Below, piece by piece: positions 22,939 to 36,986 of a DNA stretch of 64,000 nt. Within the stretch, counting starts at the first letter, position 1. Every line of letters starts with the position of its first letter. This stretch comes from Paramecium tetraurelia (taxonomy: Eukaryota > Ciliophora > Oligohymenophorea > Peniculida > Parameciidae), in the NCBI RefSeq assembly GCF_000165425.1, contig NW_001799638.1, positions 1 through 64,000 of the forward strand. The letters run 5' to 3'. The notes below the pieces were generated by a model. The model ran no database searches. It worked only from the letters and a program-made list of their open reading frames with translations, and had not been told where the DNA came from. The position numbers were made by a program, and so were the translations under genes.

Positions 22939-25747
22939 TCAATTTCCAATTCTATTGGCATTAACTCCAAATAATGCATACTATTGCAAGTCATTTTAAT
23001 TGGCACCACCATTATATTGAGGTGCTTCTTACTCTCCGTTTTAGTCATTTTAAAGTAAGTCCTAAATTAAATGAATATTATACGATATCCTTGGCTTTTC
23101 TCATTTAAAAGTATGTTTTTTTCATCTCTTGTAAGTCTCCCTTCATTCTGTCAATTTCGAATTTCAGCATGTCAACCTTTGTTAAATTACACTATTACAT
23201 AATCTTAACTTTGCTTTAATTAACTTAGAGTTGTCTTCATTTTAGCTGCATTTTCTTTCAAAGATTCCTTATATTGAGCAAGTTATTGATGAATTTCAAC
23301 ACCTGGTTATCTTGACAATATATTTTTCAGTTCCATAAACAATTTTTCCTTTTCTTTGATTAAATTTTCCTTTTCATTTACTTCTTCAGTTTTAGCTATC
23401 AATCTTCTTTACAATGTTTAAATCTTTAGAATTCTCTCAAAGTTTTCTTAGTCGGTTGCTTCAAGCTTTCTCCATCTGTGTACATTCATTGGATTTTCCA
23501 ATTCATCTGATAAGGCTTTTACTTTGTTCTTTTCGTTTAATAATTCCTTTTCAATATTATTAATCTCCTTTCTCAACTCATCTATGCAAGCAGTTTGATC
23601 TTAGGTAGACTTATATTAAATAAAGTGCTTTTACTTTTAATTCATTTCTTAAATTAGTTAATTCATCCTTTAAGCTTTTCAATTCAATTTCTCTCTCTCT
23701 GAAATTTATTTCCCCCTTACTTAAGCTTGATTAATTTAATTTGATCTTCTCATAAAGAACCTACAATTCTTAATTCCTTTTAATCAATTAGGTTCCTAAA
23801 ATATCTCTTTCATTCACTACCATTTCATAATCCTTTTGCTATCTTTATTTTTCAGTTTAAGCTCCTTATATAATATTTTTTAATCTTGAAATATGACTTT
23901 CTTAATTTTTAATTAAATCTTCATCAGCTTTAATGTTCTTTTCAACTTTAGCCTTATCTTATTCAATTTTAGCATTTTCTTCTTCTACTTTATGAAATTC
24001 AAGATCCTCCTTTACAAGCTATTAATCCTTTGTTTTAATTTCTTCTTTCAATTAATCAACCTAATGCTTCATTCTAGTATATTTCTTTGTTAGTTCTTAG
24101 ATTTCATTATGACTCTCTAATAAATTTTTGGAATATAGATTTCTATCACTTCTGACAGTTTCATACAACTATTATTAATGCTTCAATCTAGCCTCAGCCT
24201 CAGCAATTTACTTCTATTACTCAGCTATTTAATTATTTTTTATTTTAACTTCCTCCACTGTCTAATAAAACTTAGCATGTGCTTATGAAGCCTCAATACC
24301 ATACTTCTCTTACTCTCTTTATAACTATAAGATCATTTTATTAATCCTTTCATTACTAGCTTCATATCCCATGACTTAATTTTCCACTTTCTTTAATTTA
24401 TTAACTTTATTCACTATCTCTTCATCAGTCTAATGTTGAACATCTTCTTGTTTCTTTAAAGTCTTTTGTTATTAAGTTCTTGATTTAATTCTTTGACTAT
24501 TCATTTCATTTATTTTATCCAATACATCCTTCTTCTACTATAATTCAATCTTTTCAGTTTCAATTAACATTTCTTTAGTATCTTTTTCAATTAGTTATTC
24601 TTCCTTTTCCTTTATAATTCTATTTTTTTCTTTAGCTGTGATTTCCTATTCTTTATGGGTCTTCTTCACTTCCTTCTTTTCTTTTTAGATTTCAATTTGT
24701 AATTTTTCTAATTATTCCAATTATATTTTTATTTATTCTTTATAGCTTTTTAATTGCTCCTCTTGATTTTATCTATCCTTTAAGGCAGCTGCATTATTAT
24801 CTTCAGCTTCCTTTTATTTTGTATGCTAGCTTTCTTTTTCTTTGATTTTAATTAAGATAGTATTGTTTGTAACAACTATTTATTTTTTGATATCGTGAAT
24901 CCTGGATTGCTTCTCTTCAATTTCCTTTTTTGCTAAATCAATGTTTTATTTGATATCAGCCATTTTAACTTCTTTTTTCTTCTTTCTCTTTTCTTATTCT
25001 TTTGAATCTGCATCAATTTTCGCAATTTTATCCTCCAAATCGCTAATCTTTTAAATTTAATCTGAATATTATTTCTCTTCATTGTCTAGATCATGTTTTA
25101 AATTTTTATTCTGTTATTCTAAATATTCAAATTTTGATTTAGCACTCTAGAAATCTAAAATATTTTATGTAAAACATACTCTTCTTGATTTCATCAATTA
25201 ATCTTTTCTTATCATTTAATTGTATTTAACTCTGTTCTTCAATATCTTCAACTACTCTATCGCATTATTTTTTTAACTATGTAATTATATAATTAATCTA
25301 CATTTTCAACTTCAATTTTTGCTTAAACTATTCTCTCTTTAAGTTCCTTCTCTTTAATTTTTAGATCTTCAATTCTCCTCCATTTCTCTTCTAATTCTTT
25401 TTAAAAACTTTCTGATTATTGATTGTCATCATTAATCAATTTCAATTACGTTTGAACTCGACTAGAGTATTACATTATTTCAGAATTGTGCTCTTTGCAT
25501 CTAAAATAATTCTATTGAAATACTTCTTCGTCCATCTCACTTCATTTTCATAACTTTCCTTGAGTGAATTATAGAGAGTTTCATATTTTATCTTAAATAA
25601 TTCTAAGTCTGGATCCGAACTAAAATCCCTTATTACATCTTGAAAATGCTTTTCAATTTATTGGATAACTTGTGGATCTGTTGAATATTGATCTATCTCT
25701 TTAGTCTAAGTTACCAAACTCAATCCTTCTTCTGAAGCTTTTGCCAT
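22939..25747 (-). CDS. CFAP58: Cilia- and flagella-associated coiled-coil protein CFAP58 (CCDC147)
   Basis: ATG 25747 and TGA 22939, about 870-900 residues, with introns such as a 23-nt one near 25510 and a 22-nt one just before the last exon. After MAKASEEGLS the N terminus reads IEKHFQDVIRDFSSDPDLEL, FKIKYETLYNSLKESYENE, then YSSRVQTQLKLINDDNQQSE. This follows the start of animal CFAP58 almost position by position. The rest is continuous coiled coil rich in E, K, Q and L, ending in a polar tail with QYALFGVNANRIGN. CFAP58 is an axonemal or flagellar protein needed for normal cilia, consistent with a ciliate. I did not resolve every intron, so internal exon limits are approximate. Confidence 0.85.
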
Positions 25748-25851
25748 TTTAATTATATAAATATTTTATATATTCTAAATAAAAAGATTTATTTTCTCTC
25801 AATTGAAATTATGATGAAAGGTAAAACATGAACCAAATACTAAATTCATAT

Positions 25852-28800
25852 TCACTCAACTTAATTTTTTAATTTATCATTTTAAATTTTGAATATCAAA
25901 CTTGACAGTTCATTTGTTAAAAAGTTGTCAGCCTCAAACGACTTAAAACTATTCTCAGCCTAACATTTAATAATGCTGACTTACATCAATAAATTCAGTG
26001 ATTCCTGACAAATCAAATGCCATGTTATTTTGCAAGACTTCATCTAAAATTGTTTTAGCATCATTTTCTGTATACTAGCTTTTTGGACAGTCAAAAATAG
26101 AATTATCTCCCGCCTCTACTAAATAATATTTAAAAAATGGAATCAAATTTGATATTTAACCTATATTAAATAAATCCATTTGTTTCCATAGTTCAGGTTT
26201 CATCATGGCTAAACCTTAGATAATTATTTTCATTTCCATAATATTAAATGCCGATTCTTCAATGAAGACCTTTAAGATCTTCAGTATCTGTTAATAAAAG
26301 GAAATTTTAATTAACCCTAAATTATAAAAATAGAGACCCTTTATTGGATGTTTGATCTTACCAAACCACTCAACAATTGCATCCTCGGCATCGCTTAAAG
26401 CTTATGTAGCATTTCCATTTTAATTAAGCTAGATGTAGTTTTACACCAATAACAGTTTCAACTCACTTATCTAGTGCTTATTTATTTTTGTTTTATCTTT
26501 ACACTAATTTGAGTATCCTGAAATTGCTTTTTCAGCCGCTTAACAAGAGTACAATATAAATATCTTTTGGTTAGAATTCTCATCCAATTTATAACAGTTC
26601 ATCTAAAAATTAATAAGATTATTTTGATAATCAAATTCTTCAAATTCCTATTAAGTAATTTCTCGTAATAAAACTTTAGCATTTCTTCTCTTTTTATTTA
26701 ATCTTCTAATTTCCTTCAATTCTTATAGCCGATCTTTTTTGTTATCTTGAATTTGTAATAATGCTTCTGGAATTAAATTCTCAGTAGCTATTCTATATAA
26801 AACATAAGCGATGACTTTCCAAAAATAGATTCTATGTCGTTGATTTTGTAATTTCAATTAGAATTGAAGTAAAATGGTTAGAGTGGGCATTTTAAATTGA
26901 CTTCTTGAAAGGATCTCTAAATGATTTAAAATACATTCAATCACAAAAAAATCATCGTTAACATTATCAAACAAAGCATCCTCAATTGACTCTGTGATAG
27001 GGATGCTTTTAGGCTGACAGATCTATTTGATAATATTCTTTTCCGATTAAAAGCATATCTAAATGTAAATACTGATAATGTACAAAATGGTTTTTGAATC
27101 CGTTTTTGTTCTCCTTAATGTAGAAACCCTGTTGTAAATCAAGTTAATATAGGTATGACAACACTAAAAGTGAATATTCATAAGCATTTTCCATATCTAC
27201 CATGGATATATAGTATCTGCACAAAAAATGAGAATGGAAGGCCCAAGTCAAACTGCCTTCTAAAAATTTATATTCACTTACTCTACCAATATACATATAT
27301 ATAATTACATCTTTAATAGTGTTAAGATTTCTTCATCCCCACATTCTGCCTTGATTGAACAAAATGCAGTCTTCAAGATTTATTAGAGTGGCAAAGTCAA
27401 CTTAACAAGACTAACAGTTATGAAATCTTCCATAATTGATTGTGAAAATTGCATATTAAAATAGTAGGGTAAATTGAAAAGGAAGTATCTTGCATTTAAT
27501 GTTTCATCTTCAAAATATTCTATCAGTTCATTTCTATGATAGAGTCTATTATAGGGAGGTTTAATCAGCTGTTATCGTTTCTATTTTAATACAGCTTCTA
27601 TTATTTGTATGTCTTTTTTAAATCCCTCATGAGAATCATTAAAGATAACAGCATTATTATCTAATAATTTCTTAGTAAAATAAACTATTAAATTAGCCAT
27701 ATCAATCTCTTCAAATTCATAGTATATTTGTATTAAACCCAAAATGAAAATTGAGTTGATAAAATATTCATTCAAATATTGCACAAAGCATTAATAAATA
27801 TCAGAAAGTTTCTTCTTTTATAGTAGCATAATTCTGGTTTGAGTTAAAAAATACTAATGATATCCAAAATAATCAGATTAAGTATTAATTAGCATGTTTT
27901 CAACTGGTTACTAAAGGATTTAATAATTTTTAGCTTTTGAAAATGTTGAGTCACCTTATATCATTAATTTAGAGATTTAAGTATATATTTCCTCTTAATA
28001 ATTAATATAAGCTGCAATATTTTCAAAATGCCTCTTCGAAAAACTATAACAATAAGACTAATAGATAAAAATTCTTAATTATATTAATCCTTAATGAAAG
28101 ATCCATGAAGCGGTTTCATTATTTATGTTAGAAAAATAATCTATCTTTACTCCAAATGTATATAACTTATGTAGTTATTGTAATTATAGAATTTTTGAAG
28201 TGCTTTCTAGATCTATTTACCCTAATAAGTCTTTATTTAATATGTTGACTCTTTACTTAAAGTTAATGGGACAATAATCATACAACTTTAACAAGAAATG
28301 AATAATTCTGATGTTCAAAAGAATTTTCATTTGTTCATTAGTTGAAGTTTATTTGAGGATATAAAGTAAGGCTGTTTTGTTCTTTAAACTACACTTTAAA
28401 TTGTTATAAGATAATAGTTATCTCCAATTAAACTCCATTTAAGTAGATTCTTCCAATTCCGACTAAATATATTGCTTGTTTTCCATGTTAGTTTTCAACC
28501 ATAAAATGGAATATCTTCCTAATTCACATTAAGATTCCTATTTGAAAAATTGTTCATTTTTTTCAGTGATTTTAAAATTAAATTAGAGAGAAGAAATTAA
28601 TTGTTGAAAATAAGTATATGCTGGAATATCTTTAAAGTTGTAATTAAGAAATTCTTTTTGCTTCATGTGATACAATTCGTTTTTACAATCATGTAGAATT
28701 ATTACTTACAAGTAGAGATAATAAATATACTATATTGCATATAGAGGGTTTGTTTTTATTTCAGAATTTATATTAAAGACCCAGACTTCCTCTTTTACTA

Positions 28801-31800
28801 TTTCTTATTCTTCCCTCTCCATACCAGGACTTAATTAATCGAAGTTAAATTAACTTGGACTTAATTCTTAGGCCTCACTCAAAATTTCAGGAAGCTTTTA
28901 TTTGTGCATGATTTTTTATTAGGTTTCAATTATTGAAGATATTGTTAATTTGGCAAATTCATAATGCCCACTAAAATATTATTATAAGGCAAATAAAGCG
29001 TAAAATTAGTTGAGGAATCGATTTACTTATTATTCAAACAGTAATATATTGTCTATGAGTTTAAGGTTTTTTCTTAATTAAGCAAGCAAGAATTATCTTT
29101 GCTTAGATAATAATTAGGAAGATTACTCTGAATCATTTTAAATTGTTTTTAGAATAATACATTGTTCAGTTTAATTTAAATTAGCGACATTGATATTTGA
29201 TATTAATTGCTTTATTATCAGTCTTAATTCGAATGTCAGTTTCTTTAGGATGTCAATAAAATAATTCAATTATCGTGTAACGTCATATTTTATTTGAAAT
29301 TTCGCTGCAATCTAATAATAGTATATTAAAATGATATCAAGGTTCTTTTTAAGTGAATGCGATGATAGCAAATATGAATTTAAATCTTCTATCAACTGTA
29401 TGCAAAAATACGAAAAAGGGCTTTCATTGATTTAATAGACTTCTTTCTTGATATAATCTTCATATTCTTATGTTAAATGTAAAGCATCATGAAATTATTT
29501 CATTCTGAAATTCAGATTAATTTTATGTAGCATTGACCAAGTAAATGCTTAATAAGATACTGCATGATGAAATTATTGCTTCTAATGATGTTCAATTTCA
29601 AATTTAATATCAGTAAAACAATACTATTTTTAAATGAAGTCTTATAGTTTCTGAAGATTATCTTCTAAAAATAATAATTCATTAATTAACCATTTTAAAG
29701 GATGCGTTAATTTTTCAAAATACTATTTTATATCCTCAATTTCTTCTAAATACAACATTTCTAAAACAATCTTCCCCAATTCAAAAAAAGAATTAACCTT
29801 TGTCATAGAATTCAGAATATAATATTCTCCTCTGATTAAGAAAATGTTTCTACTAGTTAAACTTTTACAATCAGCAAGCTTTAATAGATTCAAGGCAGCA
29901 TGGAGGAATTATTTGATTTCAGCTTCTGTATAAGGTATTCCGTAAGTTTTTCTGTATTTTAACACTTATAAAAAACTTTTGGGCTCAAAAGCTTCATAAA
30001 TGCATATACAATAACCCTTGATATAAAAGTCATCTATCTGATCAACAGTGTTGACAATTCTAAAGTAATTCTTACTTTCAGCATATAATATTCCTTCATG
30101 ATTATCTGCATACTTTTAAAGTTATATCTATTCTCCATGTTTTATTTAGATGAATTACAATAAGTAAGGCGTTTCCGATTATCCCATTTTGACTATCCAG
30201 ATGTTATCATGCATATGTTTTATGAATTTGATTTAAGGAATAGGGAATTATTCGATTTGGAAATATGAAAGTATGATTTCTTCAAGTACAGTTGTGGTTT
30301 TCTAAAAGATGGAAGAATCCTTGCATTAATCAACAATATTTTTGAATTCAATTGATTTTATATCTTCTATGAAATAATTTGACGAATTATTTCTTTGAGA
30401 ACTGAGAGGTAAAAACCATTCAACTTTTTATCTTAAATAAATATTTATAAAATTACTTTAGATCAATATTATTGAAAATATCCATAAAATCTGAAAATTG
30501 TATTTTTTCTAACGCAGAATAATCAATTTAAGAGTCTAATTCTGGTTATAAAGGATTTTCTGGTTCGAGATTTTCTATAATTTGAGTAATTTTATAAAAC
30601 TCTTAAATTAATTATAGTGATGGTTTCTTAACAACTTATTTTCTAAATCCTTTAAAAGTCAATGCCTTTATTTTTAGGAGAATAACTTTTCTTGTATTTA
30701 ACCATGCATGTTTCTCAACATACCTTTGATATTTCTTAACTAAATTTGTATATTCGATATTTTCTTCTCCATTATCATCTTCCTATTATCCAATCAATTG
30801 GAAATCTTTTCTAAATCGTTATTGAGCTTTTTCATCATAATAAGCTCTCATTTAATTCAGTTTTGAGGATATTATCAAATATCTCCTATAATCTAAATTT
30901 CTTAATTAAATTATTTTCCTTCTCATGTGAACAAATCTTTGCGATACTCTCCTATCAGTCCACAGTTATCTATATTTTGTTAACAATTAAGATTTATATA
31001 ATAAAGTATAAATTTTTAATAGTAGTCTAAGCTTTTATTTTTCCTTTTAATTTTTAAATACACATTTGAAAGCCCAATTCTAATCTCTTTAACTAAAATA
31101 CTCCAGAATTTTAGTAAATTAGAATTCACCCAAATATTATTTGTCTAAATTCTTAGTATATTATTCAACTTTGATGACGTTTAATTTTTATTTGATCTCA
31201 GGTATTTCGTAGTGATCATGTAATTCATCATCAGAACTGACTGTTTCAAATTTTCCAGATTCTGCAGAGTTTAAAGTCCCATAAACTTTTAAAATGGGAA
31301 ATCTTTTTAAAGCATCCTTATTTTCCTGAGATTTGCCTTCTTTAATTTTATTTTAAATAGTTGCTTTTATTAAGTATTTATGTCTTTTCATTAAGTCACC
31401 CAAAGCATCTGGGATTTGACCGAATATTGCTCCGATGAAAAACTTTCCAAAACAATTAAATATTAAAACACCCAAAAATACCATGATGAGTTCATATCCA
31501 AACTATTTATTATATTGTATTGTTACTACTCCAGTATTGGTTAATAAACAGATCAAACTGATAATCTCAAGAAAGAAATTCCAAATTCCTAAAGAACTTT
31601 CATTCTTAGGCCATGGTCTTTATAAACAATACAAAAAAGTGTTTTTCTTGACTTATATTTACATTATATTAGAAATCCATAGGATGAAAAAACTAAATGG
31701 AAATGTATATCCAAAAATACTTAAAAAGGAAATCAGTACGAATAATTCCATATAATCCTACATTGTGCCATACCTCTCAAAATCTTAGGAGTAAGGTTAC

Positions 31801-34750
31801 CTTGATGATTAGTCTTCAACAAACTCCATAATATCAATTTCATTGTAATCATAACTTTTTATTTTAATTTTAGTTAGTTTAAATAAAAATATACAGAAAT
31901 TTACAATTTACTTAAATAGAATTAAAATAACAATAGCAGAAAAATAATATTTAACGTGTCTTTCACAGTTAGTGCGTGCACAATATAAATTTAGTGGTTG
32001 ATTCAAATAATCTAAAAATAAAAGAGGAGCAATGTAAGAGAAAAATTGAAAAATGAACTTCTTTAATACAAAGCTTGTTTCATATGATTCAACAGTTTTG
32101 TAATTCTCATACTCAGTTAATTAACAGGCAATTTTGTCAAAGATATTGTCTGCAATTAATTAAGCAATAAAATTCATAGCTGCAGCTGAAGTGACTTCAA
32201 TTGTAGCTATATCAAATTATTTCAGTTCCTCCTAATACTTGTTGTGCAATTAAACAGTAAAAACAAATAAGGATACTATAATACCAATATAAAATAATAT
32301 AAAGAAAAATAGCAACATTGAGCTCACCAAAGTTCTTTTCAAATATTCATGATACAACACTTCAATAGAGTTTAGTTAGTCATTTACTAAGGATCTTATA
32401 TGTTTGCCTTTAAATTTGGATCTTTACACTTATTATTGATCTTAGTCATTCTGTCCGTACTTCAAATTGAAATAGATTTGTTTCTGTTTCCATAAATCAG
32501 TAAAGACATTGCTCCAATGAATTTGGACAAAGGCAAATATAATAGTAACCAAGATGTAAAAGTCACTTTCATTATCCCAAATTATCCATTAAATCAAACT
32601 GCAAGCAAGACCTGAAAAGGCTAATGGAGTTGTCATTTCAGTGAAATAACTCATGAAGTAAAAGTAGAGACCAATCTTTTCTCCATAATATCCACAAATT
32701 AAATCGCAAGGACTAATCCAGGGTCTCAAATAATCTAGTTTCCATTCATCAATCAATTAAAATGGTTTCTTCTTAAAAAACCTTGTGTCCAAAGTTATCT
32801 AAGCCTAAACATTGCTGCATTGTCCAAATAATTCATAATGATCGTTAAGACAGAATATTTATTTAATGATACCCAATTAATGCATAATACTGAGATCTAA
32901 TTCTTGAGACACTTTCTGATAGACTAATTTCAATCTCTCTTAAGATGAGAATAACGATATCTAATTATTCTCATTTTTGACATATTTTCTCCAACTTAAT
33001 TCTTGTTTTGCTTACTGTGTTTTTGTATTTTCTTTATTTGGCATTTAATAAGGGTGATACATATCAAAAGGAGGTATTTCTGATCGTTCCCATAAATTAT
33101 ATAATTTTATTTACTCTCCATTTGCAACTCTCAAAGCCTCTTAAAAGGAATAGAGATAATTCAAAGACACTGATTCTTTTTTTAATAATTTCAATGCCTT
33201 TACTGGAGGAATTTATAATGAAAATTAGAAATTTGAGAACTCATCCATAACTCTATCTGCTTACATCTATATTTGGTTTATCATTTCTAAATGCTCATAA
33301 TTTCTATGATCTTACAAATTTTAATAATTCAGATTTTGAATTTCTTTATTTGATGAATTTCTTTTTTAATATATTTAAAGAGAGGTTATTTATTTATTTA
33401 ACAAGCATGCCAATTCATTATCAATCAATTAACTCTATCTGAATTATCTAACACATTTTTCTAAGTGAGTCAAGTATTTATGGTATGCTATCCATTCTTC
33501 ATCTGTAGGTCCATCGTCTTTCTCACTAAAATCCAATTTACCATATTCAAATAATTACGAATTAATCGAACTTTGATTTGTTTCTCGAGCTATGCGTTTG
33601 AAATTAATCTGTTGAATTAATCTGATCATTTGTGGTTTTAAATATAAGAACAAGTCTGAGACTTCAAAATCCGAAGATTTCCAAATTCTATTATTAATTC
33701 TTAGAGGCCTAAATGACTTGTCTACAGGTTCTAAGGAAAACAAATCTGTAAACCAAAAATTTAATTACTTTAATACATGACCTTGATCAGCTACTATCTT
33801 CAGATTAGAATCTTGCATATTAAGCATCACAAAGATCTCGTGGCCTTCTCCAGACAGGAATGATTGAATATTGAAGCCTCCCTTGTTTAATTTAATTATT
33901 AAAGCATTTCTTATTAATGTAGAAACATCCTGGGTAGGAGTACCAGATCTAATCCACATGTCTTCTTAATTCTCCAAATATTGACCTCCTCTCCATTTTT
34001 TAAGCAAGGTCTATTTTAATTCTTTATAGTTTAAGGTTAAACAGTCCATTATATTTGCATGTATATCTTTTAATAGTAAATTATGAAACTATTTTTCTAA
34101 TTAAGATACATAATTCTTAATTATTTCTATTTAATTATGTTTAAGTACCATTTTTATCAATGTGATACCTTATGTCTGATTTTTCGTATAATAAATTTTG
34201 TTATTGCAAATCCTTTTCCCTTATGTGTTTTTATTCTTGGTTTTCTTCGGTTAATAGAATGGTTGGATCCTTTTTTTGGTGATAGCACGCATCATAATAA
34301 GGCAAATTAAAATATATCGACTCAATAGCTTTCAATAATAAAAGATCGTCTAGAGATTTCTAATTGATCCTCAATCCTGATTGTAGTAATTCAAACAGCT
34401 CGATGCTTGAATTAACCATGCATTAGTCATGATTCTCGTTCTTGTATTTATAGTCTGGGTTTATTAAACTAATTAAAATAATCAATCGTATTGAACCTAA
34501 ATACGCAGTCAGGAAATATTTCAATATCTTCACTCAGATCTTTCTTGAAATTCTTCAGAATGCAATTATAATTGAAGTCTTCCTCCTATTCCAACTCAAA
34601 TCCTAATAATGTTTTTATATAGGCCTAATATATTCCTAAAGGTTTCTACAAAACTTCGCTTTTTTTTTCAAATCTTGATTTCTTAGGTATAGTATTCGAA
34701 GGTTTTTTGACTAGCTTGTCTCTCCTTTGGTTAGTATCAAGAGATGACAT
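25852..34750 (-). CDS. Giant anoctamin (TMEM16)-like protein with kinase-like C-terminal extension
   Basis: ATG 34750 to TGA 25852, about 2,900 residues. After a ~500-residue cytosolic N terminus come anoctamin hallmarks: DYLRPWISPCDLICGYYGEK, IGLYFYFMSYFTEMTTPLAF, VQIHWSNVFTDLWKQKQIYF and, late, YTFPFSFFILWISNIIQCKQ with LGIWNFFLEIISLICL. Anoctamins are calcium-activated chloride channels or lipid scramblases. The frame does not end there: TAA codons read as Gln carry it on through a basic region. Then, after a 25-nt intron, comes a segment near residues 1450-1620 with kinase-like order (IYEAFEPKSFLQVL, FLHAALNLLKLADCKSL, RNIFLI). It lacks HRD and DFG. A ~1,200-residue Gln-rich helical end follows. 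Several introns (28, 25, 35, 25 nt) are inferred. If the 30.45-kb intron is not spliced, TGA would end the anoctamin part there. Confidence 0.75.
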
Positions 34751-36255
34751 TATAATAAAATAGTTGTATTAAAATATTAATTTTTCTTATTAACACCATA
34801 TCAATTTTAGATAAGGTTGGAAGAATAATGATATCTACATTGACAGTTATTTAATTATATTATTTAATATTTAATTCCATCATTAAAATAAATAGGATGG
34901 TTTTATTAAAAGAAGTATTTAAACATATTAACAATGATTCAAAACAGATAGATTTTTATGGGAATGAAATTTAGTAGAATCAGATCTTACTAAAAATTTT
35001 AATAATACTTATTTTACTTTATAATTGACATAGCTTTATTTATATGTATTGAAATTATAAGCATATAAAACTTTAATAATTACGTTTATAAATAATTATT
35101 ATTCCAAAATTCTTAAATGATCATTATGTATAATAGCTATATCTAAGGTAGAAATGAATATTATTAAATAATAGTATCTTGGAATTTTATTGCAATAAAA
35201 ATTTTAGTTAATAATAGATAAGTGGATTTCAAATGTATTGATTATAATTATGTATTAATATTTTATTAGACAAATTAATTATAAGTAGACGTTGAATATT
35301 TACAAAATCAATATATTTGTCTAATTATTCAATAAAAAATATGATTCGATGAAAATTATTTATTTCATTATAAAAATAACTTTTTAGATTTCATCCAAAC
35401 TAAATTAAGATGTTGAAGATTTATTTTTGAGAAATTAAGATTATTTCTCAAATTGGTTGATAAGTTTGAAAAAGATGAAAATCAATAATTTATTGAATTG
35501 ACTCAATGATATCTTTAATGAAAAAACATACTTTGATATAAAAATATCTTTCTATTCGAACAGTATAAATATCCTTTTCTATAAGGCTATCATCTAAGTA
35601 TAGTTTCCTTCTCAAATTTAATATTTTTAAAAGAGATTAGTTTTGTTTTTCATACATGTTATTGCTATGAAATTTCATAAAATGATAATTGTCAATATGT
35701 TAAAGAAAACTTTTGTTCATTTTTGTTAATAGTTTTCTAATAGATAATAATTTACTAATTTCTAAACGTAAGCATTAAGAATAAGTATTTCTTAATTTCT
35801 AGCTTTCTAATATAGTTTTCAATTTGGATTATTATTATTTTAATCAAGAATCCTGATTGTTTGTCTGTAAGAGAGAGGGAGGTTGAGAAATTTTGAGAGA
35901 ATATAATACTGAGTAAATTTGATGCGTTATTTAAATAAAAAGAGTTCATTCAGTTAATAAAAGAAAAAAATATTTTTTATAATTACAAAAGTGGATGAGT
36001 CTGACAAACATCTATTTTAAAATTTTTATGCCATTAGGCAAATAATAAGTTTATAAAAAAATTTAAAAAAAAACCGACCATTGCCATTTTATTAGTTTGT
36101 GATAATATTTATTTAATAGCAGTATCGAATTTGATCAATTTAATATTTAAAATATCCTAGAAAAATACTTATTATGCAAAATATTAAATAGTAATTTGAT
36201 GTTGGGGAGTTAGAAAGAAGAGTAAATTCAAATTTATACTAAAATTAAATTGATA
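34751..36255. other. Long gene-poor AT-rich gap
   Basis: About 1.5 kb upstream of the anoctamin gene and upstream of a Myb-like gene, so it holds both promoters. I see many AT-rich stretches and poly-A/T tracts but no frame with a recognisable protein. A 64-codon frame on the minus strand near 35755-35949 looks like chance. Confidence 0.5.
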
Positions 36256-36840
36256 ATGAATAATCCTTTGGTGGTATAAGTATTAATATACTTAGCTTTT
36301 TACAACTTAAGTGCATAAAGTGAATAGTTAAGTGGCTTTAGTTATTTGAATGAGGTTGAGATTTAGCAAAATGATAAGATAGATCTAAAACAAAAAAAAA
36401 GACAGGAGCCTAAAAACAGAAAGAAAAAGAAGATGAGATACAAGATCAGCAATAAGAGAAAGACAAAGAAGATAAAAGGATTTCAAATAGATGAAGACAT
36501 AAGACTATTAGAATCAGTATTAAAATATGGAAGATAATTTTCAAGGTTGGTTAAATTATTTCCAAAAAGGACTGTCAGTATGTTAAAGAATCGATATTAT
36601 AAGAATCTTCGATATAGATGGGAAGAATTATTAGGAATGTAATTTTTCTATTTTGAGATTAGTGTCTATTATGAAGAGAATGAGGAACATTTTATAGAAA
36701 ATGGCTCAGTAAATTAATCTATTGATTAAATTGATCATAGTAGTTTGATTAAGATGTTACCTGAGTCATACAGTTGTCCAAAAATAAGAGATATGTTAGA
36801 ATGTTTGATCACAAGGGTGAATGTCATTTTGAATGTGTGA
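36256..36840 (+). CDS. One-repeat Myb/SANT-like DNA-binding protein, 194 aa
   Basis: Intronless, ATG 36256 to TGA 36838 (195 codons). A Gln/Leu-containing N terminus is followed by a long basic tract (KQKKRQEPKNRKKKKM) that can act as nuclear localisation and DNA contact. One Myb-like repeat then reads FQIDEDIRLLESVLKYGRQF, LVKLFPKRTVSMLKNRYYK and LRYRWEELLG. It shares the MLKNRYYK recognition helix with the gene at 18480 and NRYYK with that at 42547. The C-terminal part is acidic (YYEENEEHFIENG). Likely a nuclear DNA-binding protein; no target inferred. Confidence 0.78.
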
Positions 36841-36986
36841 ATTTTGATGATAGTTATTTATATCTATAATTTTATGTTAATGAGTTGAAATAATGTAAAA
36901 ATAAGCAACTAAAAACTGAGATTGAAATAGAGAGAACATGATTAAATTATACGTTTTAATATGATGGACTTTATAAATTGAATATC

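Noticed and set aside
22827..23048. Frame starting MTKTESKKHLN as an N-terminal extension of the small membrane protein
   Set aside because: Its sequence is better explained as the last exon of CFAP58 (QYALFGVNANRIGN and stop at 22939); the membrane gene has a natural start at 22899 with no intron needed.
31150..31165. End of the anoctamin gene at the TAA after YLGEF
   Set aside because: TAA is Gln in this genome and the frame continues with protein-like sequence.
35755..35949. 64-codon minus-strand frame in the 34.75-36.25 kb gap
   Set aside because: No recognisable composition or context; consistent with chance.
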